A stretch of 64,000 nucleotides of DNA from Euhalothece natronophila Z-M001 (GTDB lineage: Bacteria > Cyanobacteriota > Cyanobacteriia > Cyanobacteriales > Rubidibacteraceae). Below the pieces are notes generated by a model. That model was not told the origin of the DNA and did no database searches. It was given only the letters and a program-made list of their open reading frames with translations. Shown here piece by piece: positions 16,650 to 25,979 of the stretch; the stretch's first letter is position 1; the number at the start of each line of letters is the position of its first letter. A program made the translations under genes and the position numbers. The stretch spans positions 2,542,001-2,606,000 of the forward strand of contig NZ_CP042326.1 of NCBI RefSeq assembly GCF_007904085.1. The letters run 5' to 3'.

Positions 16650-18398
16650 TCAATTAATTGCCGTCTCTAATTGATGCTGTTGCCACAGGGATTGATATAA
16701 TCCATTTTGTTGTAGTAGTTCTTCATGAGTTCCTGTTTGAACAATTTTTCCTTGATCCATTACTAGAAGTTGATCGGCTTTTGAGGCAGCAGAGAGTTGA
16801 TGGGTAATAAAGATGACAGTTTTTCCTTTTACCCCTGCAGATAAGTTACTTAAAATATCGGTTGCAGTGCGATTATCAACGCTAGAAAGGGCATCATCTA
16901 AAATCAGAACTGGCGCATCAATTAATAAAGCCCTTGCTAAGGAAGTACGTTGACGTTGCCCCCCAGAAAGAGTAATTCCTCTTTCTCCAACAATGGTATT
17001 GTAGCTTTGGGGAAAATTAACAATTTCAGGGTGAATTTGTGATTCTTTTGCTGTTGACTCAATTAATAAGGAGTCCGCAAAAGGATCTCCGTAAGCAATG
17101 TTGTTGCCAACGGTGGTACTGAATAAGAAGCTATCTTGGGGAACATACGCGATCGCGCGTCTTAAATCTGCTAACTTTAGCTTAGTAATATCATTTCCAT
17201 CTAAGAATACTTGCCCTTCTTCTACATCTAACAAACGAGGAATCACATGGGCGAGGGTAGATTTCCCGGCACCAATTGATCCCACCACAGCCACTAGTTT
17301 TCCAGGTTCAATACTAAAGTTAATCCCTGCAAGTGCTGGTTCTTGGCTACCAGGATAGGTATAAGTTAAATTTTTCGCTTCAAGATGTCCTTTTACTTCT
17401 TCCACAGGCAACGAAATGGCATCGGGAGAGTCTTGAATGTTTGGTTCAGTTTGAAAAATCGCTTCTACCCGATCTACACTCACTTCTCCCCGTTGATAAG
17501 CGGTAATGGTAAATCCGAGGAGGGCAATGGGGAAAACCAGACGTTGGGCATAAATAATTAAGGCAACAAAATCACCGTTACTAATAATCCCAGCACCAAT
17601 CCCCCGAGAACCAAAACCTAAGAGTAATAGTAAACTAACTGCAGCCAGTGCTTCAATAATCGGGAATAAAAGGTTACGAGTTCGTGCTAATTTTAGGTTG
17701 GCACGCAGGAGATTCTGATTTTTTTCCCCAAAAACTTCACGTTCATTTTCTTCTTGGGAATAAATTTTAATCAGAGACATTCCACTCATATCTTCCTGAA
17801 TTAACTGACTGAGATCAGAAAGATTTTCTTGCACTTGTTGTTGTTGATCACGAAGGTTTTTACTAAATAGTTGTACCGCTACTAAAATGAAGGGATAAGG
17901 CGCGATCGCGAGTAGGGTTAAACGCACATCCACTGACAGCATAAAGGGTAGCGTAATGCCATAGGCAAACACAGTATTCACTAAACTCAATACGGAAAAC
18001 CCCACTAAGCGACGAATATTATCCACATCACTAGTGGCACGGTTAATCAAGTCTCCCGAGGTATTAACGGAAAAATAGCTAGGTTCTAGGCGCAATAAAT
18101 GCTCAAAAATCCTTTGTTTAAGGTCATACTCTACTTCTCGCCCTACGCCAAAAATCCAAACTCGGGAGAGCATCCGAATCCCCCACATGATGGAGGCAAG
18201 AATAACAATCCCGACGACATAAAGCCAAAAGCGATTCGTTTCAAAGGAGTCATCTACACTATCCCGAATTAAAAGCGGGATATATGCGCTAAGTAAGTTA
18301 ACCACTAATAGCGCCCCAATCCCCATAAACATTTTTTTACGGTGAGGGCGGATATAGGAAAGTAAGGTTCGTAAACGTGATTGTGCCATGTTATACAA
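16650..18398 (-). CDS. ABC transporter, fused permease and ATPase (MsbA/MdlB type)
   Basis: A 582-residue half-transporter: six membrane helices (about residues 20-320) followed by a nucleotide-binding domain. Walker A is GSIGAGKST, the signature LSGGQRQR, Walker B VLILDDALSSVD and the H-loop FITHQLS. It acts as a dimer exporting an unknown substrate, lipids, peptides or drugs being typical. The second ATG at 18389 (MAQSRLRTL) may be the true start. It lies about 40 bases after the methyltransferase gene on the same strand. Confidence 0.88.
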   Translation of the reverse strand: MYNMAQSRLRTLLSYIRPHRKKMFMGIGALLVVNLLSAYIPLLIRDSVDDSFETNRFWLYVVGIVILASIMWGIRMLSRVWIFGVGREVEYDLKQRIFEHLLRLEPSYFSVNTSGDLINRATSDVDNIRRLVGFSVLSLVNTVFAYGITLPFMLSVDVRLTLLAIAPYPFILVAVQLFSKNLRDQQQQVQENLSDLSQLIQEDMSGMSLIKIYSQEENEREVFGEKNQNLLRANLKLARTRNLLFPIIEALAAVSLLLLLGFGSRGIGAGIISNGDFVALIIYAQRLVFPIALLGFTITAYQRGEVSVDRVEAIFQTEPNIQDSPDAISLPVEEVKGHLEAKNLTYTYPGSQEPALAGINFSIEPGKLVAVVGSIGAGKSTLAHVIPRLLDVEEGQVFLDGNDITKLKLADLRRAIAYVPQDSFLFSTTVGNNIAYGDPFADSLLIESTAKESQIHPEIVNFPQSYNTIVGERGITLSGGQRQRTSLARALLIDAPVLILDDALSSVDNRTATDILSNLSAGVKGKTVIFITHQLSAASKADQLLVMDQGKIVQTGTHEELLQQNGLYQSLWQQHQLETAIN

Positions 18399-18440
18399 TT
18401 TAACAAATTTTCATAACAACTTCTTGTCCCAAAAGGTTGA

Positions 18441-19358
18441 TCAGGAATTCCGTTCCCAGAAAATTCCCTGTGAGTATCCTTGAATCGAAGCATCAGCTTT
18501 GGCTTGCTGTAATCGTTTCATTGCCCAACAGCAGTATTCCTGATTAATTTCAATTCCAATAAAATGTCGGTTAAGTTTCTTGGCGACTACGGCGGTTGTA
18601 CCACTCCCTAAAAAAGGGTCAAATACTACCTCTTGCTCCTTAGAACTAGCTAAAATCAGTTTAGCGATTAATTTTTCTGGTTTTTGCGTGGGATGATCGG
18701 TATTTTCTGGCATTGACCAAAATGGAATTGTAATATCTGTCCAAATATTCGAGGGATGAGTTAAACGAAAATTACCGTCTTTTTCGGCTTGCCAATCTTT
18801 GGGAGAACCATCAGCTTTGCGATAAGGGGCAATGACTTTTTTCTTTAGTTTTACCGCCTCAATATTAAAAGTATAATCCTTAGAAAGGGTACAAAACCAA
18901 ATATCTTCAGTATTATTTTTCCAATTTCGTTTTGCCCCCCTACCTTTTTCTCGTTCCCAAGTAATGCGATTCTGAATCCAGAAATATTGTTCTAGAATAG
19001 GAGCAATTAAAATTGAAGTTTTCCAATCCGAACAAACATAAATTGTTGCCTTAGGCTTTAAGAGTGGTCTTAAGTTTGATATTACTTGATTAAACCACTT
19101 GGTATAGTTTGATTTATCTTTTTCCTGAAAGTGATTGCCATGATAATTCTTAGAAAGATTATAAGGGGGATCCAAGATGAGAAGATCAATACTCTCTTGG
19201 GGAAAATACTGGATAGCATCAAAAAAATCTTGACATAAAATTTGATTCTTTAGTAAAGCTAATGATTTTGGTGAGTTGGCTACTAGAAGTTTTTTACGAA
19301 AATAATTAATTTCATCTTGATCACAACTTAGGGTGCGATTTCTCGATGCGCGTTTCAT
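18441..19358 (-). CDS. Site-specific DNA methyltransferase (amino-methyltransferase, beta-type motif order)
   Basis: A 305-residue enzyme. The catalytic motif IV DPPYNL comes early (about residue 63), then a target-recognition region, and the SAM-binding FxGxG motif (FDPFLGSGTTAVVAKKL) comes late (about residue 245). This permutation defines the beta class, which makes N6-adenine or N4-cytosine. No restriction endonuclease is adjacent, so it looks like an orphan methylase. Cyanobacteria carry conserved orphan methylases, including a GGCC-specific one, and this could be that enzyme; the specificity cannot be proved here. It may influence the HIP1-rich genome only if its site overlaps GCGATCGC. 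Confidence 0.87.
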   Translation of the reverse strand: MKRASRNRTLSCDQDEINYFRKKLLVANSPKSLALLKNQILCQDFFDAIQYFPQESIDLLILDPPYNLSKNYHGNHFQEKDKSNYTKWFNQVISNLRPLLKPKATIYVCSDWKTSILIAPILEQYFWIQNRITWEREKGRGAKRNWKNNTEDIWFCTLSKDYTFNIEAVKLKKKVIAPYRKADGSPKDWQAEKDGNFRLTHPSNIWTDITIPFWSMPENTDHPTQKPEKLIAKLILASSKEQEVVFDPFLGSGTTAVVAKKLNRHFIGIEINQEYCCWAMKRLQQAKADASIQGYSQGIFWERNS

Positions 19359-19389
19359 TGATACTTTTATGATTAATCAAAATATTTTT

Positions 19390-20748
19390 TTAGATTTCTT
19401 GAGTTTCACAAATTTGGCGTAAACTATCAAAAAAGTCAGGGTAGGAAATAGCAACTGCCTCTGCACCATTAATGGTAGTTTTTCCTTTCGCTTTTAAAGC
19501 CGCGATCGCGCAACTCATAGCAACCCGATGATCATTATAAGCCTCTAATTCTGTTCCTTTTAACTCTCCACCCCCGTTAATTTCTAAACCATCAGGGCGT
19601 TCCGTAATATTTGCCCCCATTTTACTCAGTTGAGAAGCCATTACTGCAATGCGATCACTTTCTTTTACCCGTAATTCTGCCGCATCTTTAATAATTGTTT
19701 TTCCTTGAGCAAAAATAGCCGCAACAGCAATAATTGGAATTTCATCAATCAGTCTGGGAATTAAATCTCCTCCAATTTCTGCCCCTTTTAATTGACCTGA
19801 ACGCACTCGTAAATCTGCCACAGGTTCTCCTGCAATGATCTGTTTATTTTCAATGGTAATATCGGCTTCCATGCGTTCTAAGGCTTCTAAAATGCCTGTA
19901 CGAGTGGGGTTAATGCCAACATTTTCAATAACTAATTCTGAGTCTGGAACAATAATCGCTGCCACTAGCCAAAAGGCTGCGGAACTAATATCACCCGGAA
20001 CAACAATTGTCTGTCCTTTTAAGGTAGGTTTTCCCTCAATTGTGATTGATTTTGCTTCGGGGTCAGTGGTAATATTTGCCCCAAATGCTTCTAACATCCT
20101 TTCGCTATGATCTCGGGATAGAGCCGGTTCAACAACAGTGGTGTTTCCTTCTGCCATTAATCCTGCTAGGAGAACACAAGATTTTACTTGTGCTGAGGCA
20201 ATGGGAGAATGATAAGTAATCGCTTTTAGAGATTCTCCTTGTATCGCTAAGGGGGCTAAAGAATTACGTTGTCTCCCCCAAATTTTTGCGCCCATTTCTG
20301 TTAGGGGTTTAACGACTCGTGACATAGGGCGCGATCGCAGTGAAGCATCTCCACTAATAACAAAAAAACGGCTAGCATGAGAAGCAAGTAAGCCTAACAT
20401 CAAGCGTACTGTTGTACCAGAGTTTCCTGCATCAAGCACTGCACTGGGTTCTTCTAAATTGCCTAATCCCACTCCTTGAATAATCACTTCTTGGGCATTT
20501 AACTCTGAAATTTGCGCCCCCATTGCCCGTAAACAGTGGGCGGTACTGCGAGGGTCTTCTCCTAATAATAACCCCTGAATGCGAGTTTCTCCTAGCGCGA
20601 TCGCGCCAAACATTAACGCCCGATGAGAAATTGATTTATCCCCTGGAATCGTTAAATTTCCTTGTAGAGTTAACCCTTGTTCGGGAGGATTAATGACTAA
20701 TTGTTGTTGAGTCCCAACTGATTGAACGGTGATAATAGAAGGAGGCAT
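19390..20748 (-). CDS. aroA: 3-phosphoshikimate 1-carboxyvinyltransferase (EPSP synthase)
   Basis: A 452-residue enzyme of the shikimate pathway that joins phosphoenolpyruvate to shikimate-3-phosphate. Signature blocks are [14 protein letters not shown] near the N-terminus, [18 protein letters not shown] near residue 105, [13 protein letters not shown] near 185, and [16 protein letters not shown] near 365. The catalytic Asp/Glu context [13 protein letters not shown] is present. Length fits class II-like long bacterial AroA. An alternative start downstream at the conserved MPPSI region was not needed. Confidence 0.96.
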   Translation of the reverse strand: MPPSIITVQSVGTQQQLVINPPEQGLTLQGNLTIPGDKSISHRALMFGAIALGETRIQGLLLGEDPRSTAHCLRAMGAQISELNAQEVIIQGVGLGNLEEPSAVLDAGNSGTTVRLMLGLLASHASRFFVISGDASLRSRPMSRVVKPLTEMGAKIWGRQRNSLAPLAIQGESLKAITYHSPIASAQVKSCVLLAGLMAEGNTTVVEPALSRDHSERMLEAFGANITTDPEAKSITIEGKPTLKGQTIVVPGDISSAAFWLVAAIIVPDSELVIENVGINPTRTGILEALERMEADITIENKQIIAGEPVADLRVRSGQLKGAEIGGDLIPRLIDEIPIIAVAAIFAQGKTIIKDAAELRVKESDRIAVMASQLSKMGANITERPDGLEINGGGELKGTELEAYNDHRVAMSCAIAALKAKGKTTINGAEAVAISYPDFFDSLRQICETQEI

Positions 20749-20774
20749 TATTATTGGTTATTTATTATTTACTC

Positions 20775-21179
20775 TTATTGCTTACTTTGACAACCGACGG
20801 GGTAGGGAGAATGGTAAGTTTTATCTCTTTTTCCAAAAATTTGATAGCGATGATCTCGAATGTTTTCATAGAGTTTATCGCCTAAGTTTTTCAAACCAGG
20901 AATCTGTCGATATAAATCAATTAAGCCAGTGGCAAGAGGAAGTTTACAAGCTATTTCTTCGGCTGCGTCGCTTCCTTGCCAACGTTGTTTCGGATTGTCA
21001 GCATTAATTAAAATCATCCCTAGTTCGCAGTCTTGTTCCGTAATTCCAAACTGATTTAAAGTTGCTTGATCTTGCATGGGAATATAATCAAACTGCGTTC
21101 CCTGATCAATTTTTTCCATTTGTTGAACTAGAGAAACACAAAGATTACAGTTTCCATCGTAAATGACATGATAGAACAT
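20775..21179 (-). CDS. DCC-family thiol-disulfide oxidoreductase-like protein (DUF393)
   Basis: A 134-residue protein starting FYHVIYDGNCNLCVSLVQ, which contains the DxxCxxC-type motif DGNCNLC that names the family and resembles a thioredoxin-like active site. The remaining sequence is helical (LATGLIDLYRQIPGLKNLGD). No partner is adjacent. The biochemical role of the family is not established. Confidence 0.88.
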   Translation of the reverse strand: MFYHVIYDGNCNLCVSLVQQMEKIDQGTQFDYIPMQDQATLNQFGITEQDCELGMILINADNPKQRWQGSDAAEEIACKLPLATGLIDLYRQIPGLKNLGDKLYENIRDHRYQIFGKRDKTYHSPYPVGCQSKQ

Positions 21180-21237
21180 CGTTAAGAATTAATAATACCA
21201 CTTCTATAAAGTCAACTTAAGGTAAATTCCTCTTTTG

Positions 21238-21268
21238 CCCCCCTTTAGTAAGGGAGGTTGGGGGGATC
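21238..21268. repeat. C-tract/G-tract palindromic repeat
   Basis: CCCCCC, then TTTAGTAAGGGAGG, then GGGGGGATC forms an imperfect palindrome. The same family occurs at 57813-57850, 60534-60577 and 62896-62942. Such C/G-tract palindromes are widespread in cyanobacterial spacers. Confidence 0.75.
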
Positions 21269-21339
21269 GTAGTAGTATAACTAGTTTATCTAAAATAGGA
21301 TAAATAGAACAACCATTAATATTGTAGCTTGATTGGAAA

Positions 21340-24300
21340 CTAATCATTTTCAATCACTGCTTTACGATCTAATAATACTAAATCTCGTAATTGTTCCGTA
21401 TCTAACTGAGTTAACCAGTCTTCTCCTGCATCAACGGTTTGTTCAGCTAATTGTTTTTTACTTTCTATCATCTCATTAATACGTTCTTCTAGGGTTCCCG
21501 TAGAGATAAATTTATGAACTTGCACATTCTGTTTTTGTCCAATACGAAAAGCGCGATCGGTGGCTTGATTTTCTACTGCGGGATTCCACCAACGATCAAT
21601 ATGAAAGACATGATTAGCGCGAGTTAAGTTTAAACCTGTTCCTCCTGCTTTAATCGACAGAATAAAAAATGGAGGTGCATCAGGATCATTTTGAAAGCGA
21701 TCAACCATTTCTTCTCTTTGTTTTTTACGAGTTGCCCCATAAAGAAAAGGAACTTCACAGTTAAATGTTTTCTCTAAATAGGCTTGCAGAAGTTTTCCCC
21801 ATTCCGCAAATTGAGTGAAAATTAAAGCGCGATCGCGCTCGGCTGTCAACTCTTCTAACATCTCAGTTAAACGTAATAATTTTCCTGAACGTTTTGCTTC
21901 AATTAATGCTTCTTCTTTCTTTAACAAAGCAGGATGATTACACAACTGTTTCAGTTTCATTAAGAGCGTTAAAATCTTACCATGACGTTGGATTCCTTCA
22001 GCATCTTCAATGTCTTTTAGTGCCTTATCCACAACCTGCTGATAGAGTTCTGCTTGTTCTTGGGATAAGCCACAATACACATTCATTTCCTGTTTATCAG
22101 GTAAATCTTGAATAATCTCTTTATCCGTTTTAACTCGTCTTAAAATAAAGGGTTGCACTAGAGAGCGGAGAGTTTGCAAAGAATCCTTATCATTATATTT
22201 TTCAATGGGATTCGCAAAGCGCTTTTGGAAAAATTGTAGTGATCCTAAATAACCTGGGTTTAAAAAATCAATAATCGACCATAACTCCGACAGGCGATTT
22301 TCTAAAGGCGTTCCTGTTAGCGCGATCTTGAAATTTGCCTCTAAACTTCGCACAGCTTTAGACTGTTTCGCTTGAGGATTCTTAATGTTTTGTGCTTCAT
22401 CTAAAATTACCCCTTCCCAAGTCACCTTTTCTAAAGTTTTGGCATCCCGTTGGGCTAACGCATAACTGGTAATAATTAAATCATGTTTTTGTGCTTGCTT
22501 AACAAAGGGTTGTCCTTTTTTCCGTTTTTCGCCATGATGAACTAAACAGGAAAGATTAGTGCTAAACCGATGCACCTCTCGTTCCCAGTTTCCTAATACC
22601 GAAGTTGGACAAACTAATAAAGTAGGCGCAGACAGTTCCTCTTGTTCTTTAAGATGTAATAAAAGCGCGATCGTCTGAATCGTATTATGACAAATAATAT
22701 TATTAGCAATAAAGTTATGATGATTCGCTACTTCAAAATCATAGACCCAACCCTCATAGTCAATTTCCTCAATTGATTCAATTTGACAATAGAAGACTTC
22801 TTGATCTAATAAACTTTGGATTTTATCTTTATAGTTACTGATCTTTGGTTTATCTAGTTGTGCATAGGCTTGTAACGTTTTTTCTGTCCAACGAGACTTT
22901 TTCTTCTCGCGGTACACTGTTTCCGATGTTCCATCTAAAACCTGTTCAGTATGACTGACAACTTTTTGTAAACTTTGTCGAGAAAATTGCTGAGAATTAT
23001 TGAGATAAACTGTATTGTGCATTCCGAAATGACGAATTGGTAATTGGCTTACCTCTAACATTTCATTAACCAGAGTAGAAGCAGGGATTCCTTCAATATT
23101 TGTATTTTGATTTCGCTGACAAATTTTTGCTAGTTTGTTTTGCTTGTTTTCTGCGTTAAAGCCAATATAGTCACGAAAAATACGTGCTGAGTTACCACTA
23201 AGAGTTCCTATATAATACATCCTTTTAATTTTTTTGCCATTGGTGGCACACTTTTCTTTTTGATGCCATCTTAACCAAATACCAAAACGTCTTAGTAATA
23301 CAGAAAGTTGCTTCATTAAGGTAAAAGAAGCACTAGAAATTTCAATATTTCCTGTCTTTTCACTTACAGAACCTTCAGCATCGAAATAGTGACGCAAAAA
23401 TAAGCTAATTCCTTTTAAATCAGCATTCATTATGAAATCAGGAATAACTTTATCCTTAGATCGTTGTCCCCATTTATATCCTTTATCTTCTAGAAAACTT
23501 TGATAGCTTCTGCTACAGAGAGAGAGACAAGGCGTTCTACTAAGACCATTACGTAAATCGCATTTTTTATGATTAATTTTTGGCGAATTAGTTTTAAATT
23601 GATACCTTGATCCCAAAGAATTAAAGAGATTATAAAGTCGATTTAAGGTTGTTATACTATTCTGACTAATAGATAATCTTGCATCTTGATGATGTTCATA
23701 TCCTTCAGCAATTTGCCACGCTAAAAACTCTACTAATTCAGAATCAACTGATTTTCCTTGCCAAAAATACTTAGCAGGAACTGCTACATAATCCCCTACT
23801 CGTAATTGGTTTGTCCATCCTTCCGATGTTAATAATTTATGCTTTTGAGTAATCGTGATGGTTTCCCCATCTTTTAAATGAATTTTGCGTAACTTTTCTT
23901 GAACCTTCTGACGATAAAGCCGAATCATTGAGGCGGGAACAATTTTGCCGCTAGAATTATCAATAGCATTGACCCATAAAGACTGGGAAGGTTTTGCCCA
24001 AACCCCTTCTCCATCCTCGATCTCTTCAACAGCAAACTGATTCCAAATCTCTTCAGCTGCCCGTAAATTGCCATTAACAAAAACCAAAGTTTTGGGAGAA
24101 ACACATTTCCCCAAACCCATATCATCTGCTAAACAAGCCCCTAAGCCCCATCTTTGCAAAAATGCTAACCAACCCACTCCCCGTGCTTGATAAGGGCGTA
24201 ATTCCCCACGAAATCCCTCTGGCGGTTCAATGGGCGTTAACGCTTGATTACCACTTAAATTAGTAATTAACTCTTGTAGCGCCCCTGAAGCCTCAAAATC

Positions 24301-25818
24301 CACAATGGGGAGTTTTCCCATAGTCTGAGTTTCCCCACTACTGAGACGCACCGCATCCTCTACAGAAAAATCCATGGTTTCATTACTAGCTTGTAAGAGA
24401 TTTTGCGCGGCTTTAACATCACTGGGTTGAAGGGCTAACCATTTCCCATTTACTTCCACCAGAGGCGACTGCTGATCTAATAATTGCTTAAACTCAGCGG
24501 GGGATAATGTTTCCTCATCCACTGCCAATTCCCACTTATAATTGAGTAGGCTTTGTAAGCCTAATTTTTGCCCTTTCTTGGGGGCTTGCGCTTTCACTTT
24601 TACCCCTAATCGTCTTTCCCCTTCTCCAGGGGTTAAACCAGGGGGTAAAATAATACCAAAGCCATTTTCTGAAAGTCGCCAGGCACTAGCCCGAATAAAT
24701 TCGTAAGCCTGAATGGGATCAAGAGAAGATCCTGTAGGAGTTGAGGTTTGTAAACTCTCCTGAATTGGCGGATATAAACGCAGAGCTAATCCTAATCCTT
24801 GTAATAAGGTTTCTTGAGGCTGAGTGACGCTTCTCCCTTGAAAAATTACTTCTTCTGTGGCTGTATTCCAAATGGTTTGGGCATTGAGAAAACAGTCTTG
24901 ATCATCACGGGCTTGTAAACCATATTCTAAAAACCAATTTTCCTTGCTTTCAGAAGGAGGAAGAAGACGAAAACAAGGGCGAAAGGGATGTTGTCCAATG
25001 GAATTTAATAAATTATGCCCGAGATAGTCTTGGATGGGTTCTGTCCATAAGGTTAAAGCCTTTTCAAGGCGGCGTAAACTCATGCCCTCTGCTGAGAAGC
25101 TAGACTCTTGACTCGAAAGGGCAAGGAACCATTGTTTAAGGAGAGGAGTGGTTACAGCAGGAAAAGTTTGAATGGAATAGAGACGAATTTTAGTATCAAG
25201 GAGGGTACTGAGAAAGTCGATAATTAGGGCTTGGGGAGAATCATCTAAGTCATGGGCGCGACAACTATTCGGCATCTGTTGGGCAAAGGTTTGTAAGCGG
25301 GTTTGATCACTAGGCGCATCAAAAAGTGGTTGCCAAACAGTGGTAGTCTTTCCAGCTTGTTGCGATTGTAGCGTTGGTAAAAATTTTGATCGTCCTAATA
25401 ATTGATTAACCCAAACATATAAATGTGACCAAAATCGTAAACTGCCACTTGTTTCTAGGGAAAGATGGTCTAAGAAATGAAGGGCTATTTCAGGGGAGAG
25501 GTAGTAACCAGAAACGCGCCACGGTTTCAGGGAAATATTTTTGGTATCCTCTGGGGTTTGTTGCGAGAGAAGTGGTAGAAATTTTTTGGCAGTAACTTGT
25601 TGGCTTGGTAAGGTGAGGGTTTTTGTAATCCAATGATTGAGTTGATCTTCAGGAATGGCGTATTCTGTCAAAACTGAGGCGAGTTCATGTTCACTTAGGG
25701 TTAGGGGATGGGAGGAAGGCGTTTTTTTGAGCATTACCCCCCCATGAGTGCGCCACATTTCTCCCCAAATAAAAAGCCCTTTACTTTCTGACAGCCAAAT
25801 CCCTTGTAACTTGGTCAT
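21340..25818 (-). CDS. SNF2-family DNA helicase precursor interrupted by an intein
   Basis: The 1492-residue precursor is a SWI2/SNF2 ATPase with an in-frame intein; the extein is 1018 residues. Residues 1-about 520 form the N-terminal region common in bacterial long SNF2 proteins. Walker A DDMGLGK-T is split after Lys571. The second lobe has the Walker B-like ILDEAQNIKN (DEAQ), ALTGTPLENRLSELW, LIFTQFAEWGKLL and RWWNPAVENQATDRAFRIGQ. The protein translocates on DNA and probably aids repair or remodelling. Protein splicing is required before ATP binding is possible, because the P-loop is interrupted. It has no clear operon partner. Confidence 0.95.
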   Translation of the reverse strand: MTKLQGIWLSESKGLFIWGEMWRTHGGVMLKKTPSSHPLTLSEHELASVLTEYAIPEDQLNHWITKTLTLPSQQVTAKKFLPLLSQQTPEDTKNISLKPWRVSGYYLSPEIALHFLDHLSLETSGSLRFWSHLYVWVNQLLGRSKFLPTLQSQQAGKTTTVWQPLFDAPSDQTRLQTFAQQMPNSCRAHDLDDSPQALIIDFLSTLLDTKIRLYSIQTFPAVTTPLLKQWFLALSSQESSFSAEGMSLRRLEKALTLWTEPIQDYLGHNLLNSIGQHPFRPCFRLLPPSESKENWFLEYGLQARDDQDCFLNAQTIWNTATEEVIFQGRSVTQPQETLLQGLGLALRLYPPIQESLQTSTPTGSSLDPIQAYEFIRASAWRLSENGFGIILPPGLTPGEGERRLGVKVKAQAPKKGQKLGLQSLLNYKWELAVDEETLSPAEFKQLLDQQSPLVEVNGKWLALQPSDVKAAQNLLQASNETMDFSVEDAVRLSSGETQTMGKLPIVDFEASGALQELITNLSGNQALTPIEPPEGFRGELRPYQARGVGWLAFLQRWGLGACLADDMGLGKCVSPKTLVFVNGNLRAAEEIWNQFAVEEIEDGEGVWAKPSQSLWVNAIDNSSGKIVPASMIRLYRQKVQEKLRKIHLKDGETITITQKHKLLTSEGWTNQLRVGDYVAVPAKYFWQGKSVDSELVEFLAWQIAEGYEHHQDARLSISQNSITTLNRLYNLFNSLGSRYQFKTNSPKINHKKCDLRNGLSRTPCLSLCSRSYQSFLEDKGYKWGQRSKDKVIPDFIMNADLKGISLFLRHYFDAEGSVSEKTGNIEISSASFTLMKQLSVLLRRFGIWLRWHQKEKCATNGKKIKRMYYIGTLSGNSARIFRDYIGFNAENKQNKLAKICQRNQNTNIEGIPASTLVNEMLEVSQLPIRHFGMHNTVYLNNSQQFSRQSLQKVVSHTEQVLDGTSETVYREKKKSRWTEKTLQAYAQLDKPKISNYKDKIQSLLDQEVFYCQIESIEEIDYEGWVYDFEVANHHNFIANNIICHNTIQTIALLLHLKEQEELSAPTLLVCPTSVLGNWEREVHRFSTNLSCLVHHGEKRKKGQPFVKQAQKHDLIITSYALAQRDAKTLEKVTWEGVILDEAQNIKNPQAKQSKAVRSLEANFKIALTGTPLENRLSELWSIIDFLNPGYLGSLQFFQKRFANPIEKYNDKDSLQTLRSLVQPFILRRVKTDKEIIQDLPDKQEMNVYCGLSQEQAELYQQVVDKALKDIEDAEGIQRHGKILTLLMKLKQLCNHPALLKKEEALIEAKRSGKLLRLTEMLEELTAERDRALIFTQFAEWGKLLQAYLEKTFNCEVPFLYGATRKKQREEMVDRFQNDPDAPPFFILSIKAGGTGLNLTRANHVFHIDRWWNPAVENQATDRAFRIGQKQNVQVHKFISTGTLEERINEMIESKKQLAEQTVDAGEDWLTQLDTEQLRDLVLLDRKAVIEND
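22684..24105 (-). other. Intein (474 residues) with LAGLIDADG homing endonuclease
   Basis: The intein occupies residues 572-1045 of the SNF2 precursor. Block A starts with Cys (CVSPKTLVFVNG). Block B has TITQKHKLLTSEGW with the expected Thr and His. The endonuclease motifs are LVEFLAWQIAEGY and LFLRHYFDAEGSV, each retaining its acidic residue. Block F is VYDFEVANHHNFIANNI and block G ends CHN, followed by +1 Thr. All splicing residues (Cys1, penultimate His, terminal Asn, Thr+1) are present, so splicing and homing could both be active. The insertion point between Lys and Thr of the P-loop is a classic conserved intein site. Confidence 0.96.
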
Positions 25819-25979
25819 TATTATTACATTCTATTCATTACCATCACAACAAACGCCAAGGTTTTCCCTCAGACATCTGTTTATTTCGTACTTTCTACCT
25901 TACCGCGAAAAGCAATGGGTCGATCATTTTCTTGATCAGCGATCGCGCAACTTTAGTGTTCTAAGATAGAGAAGATAGC

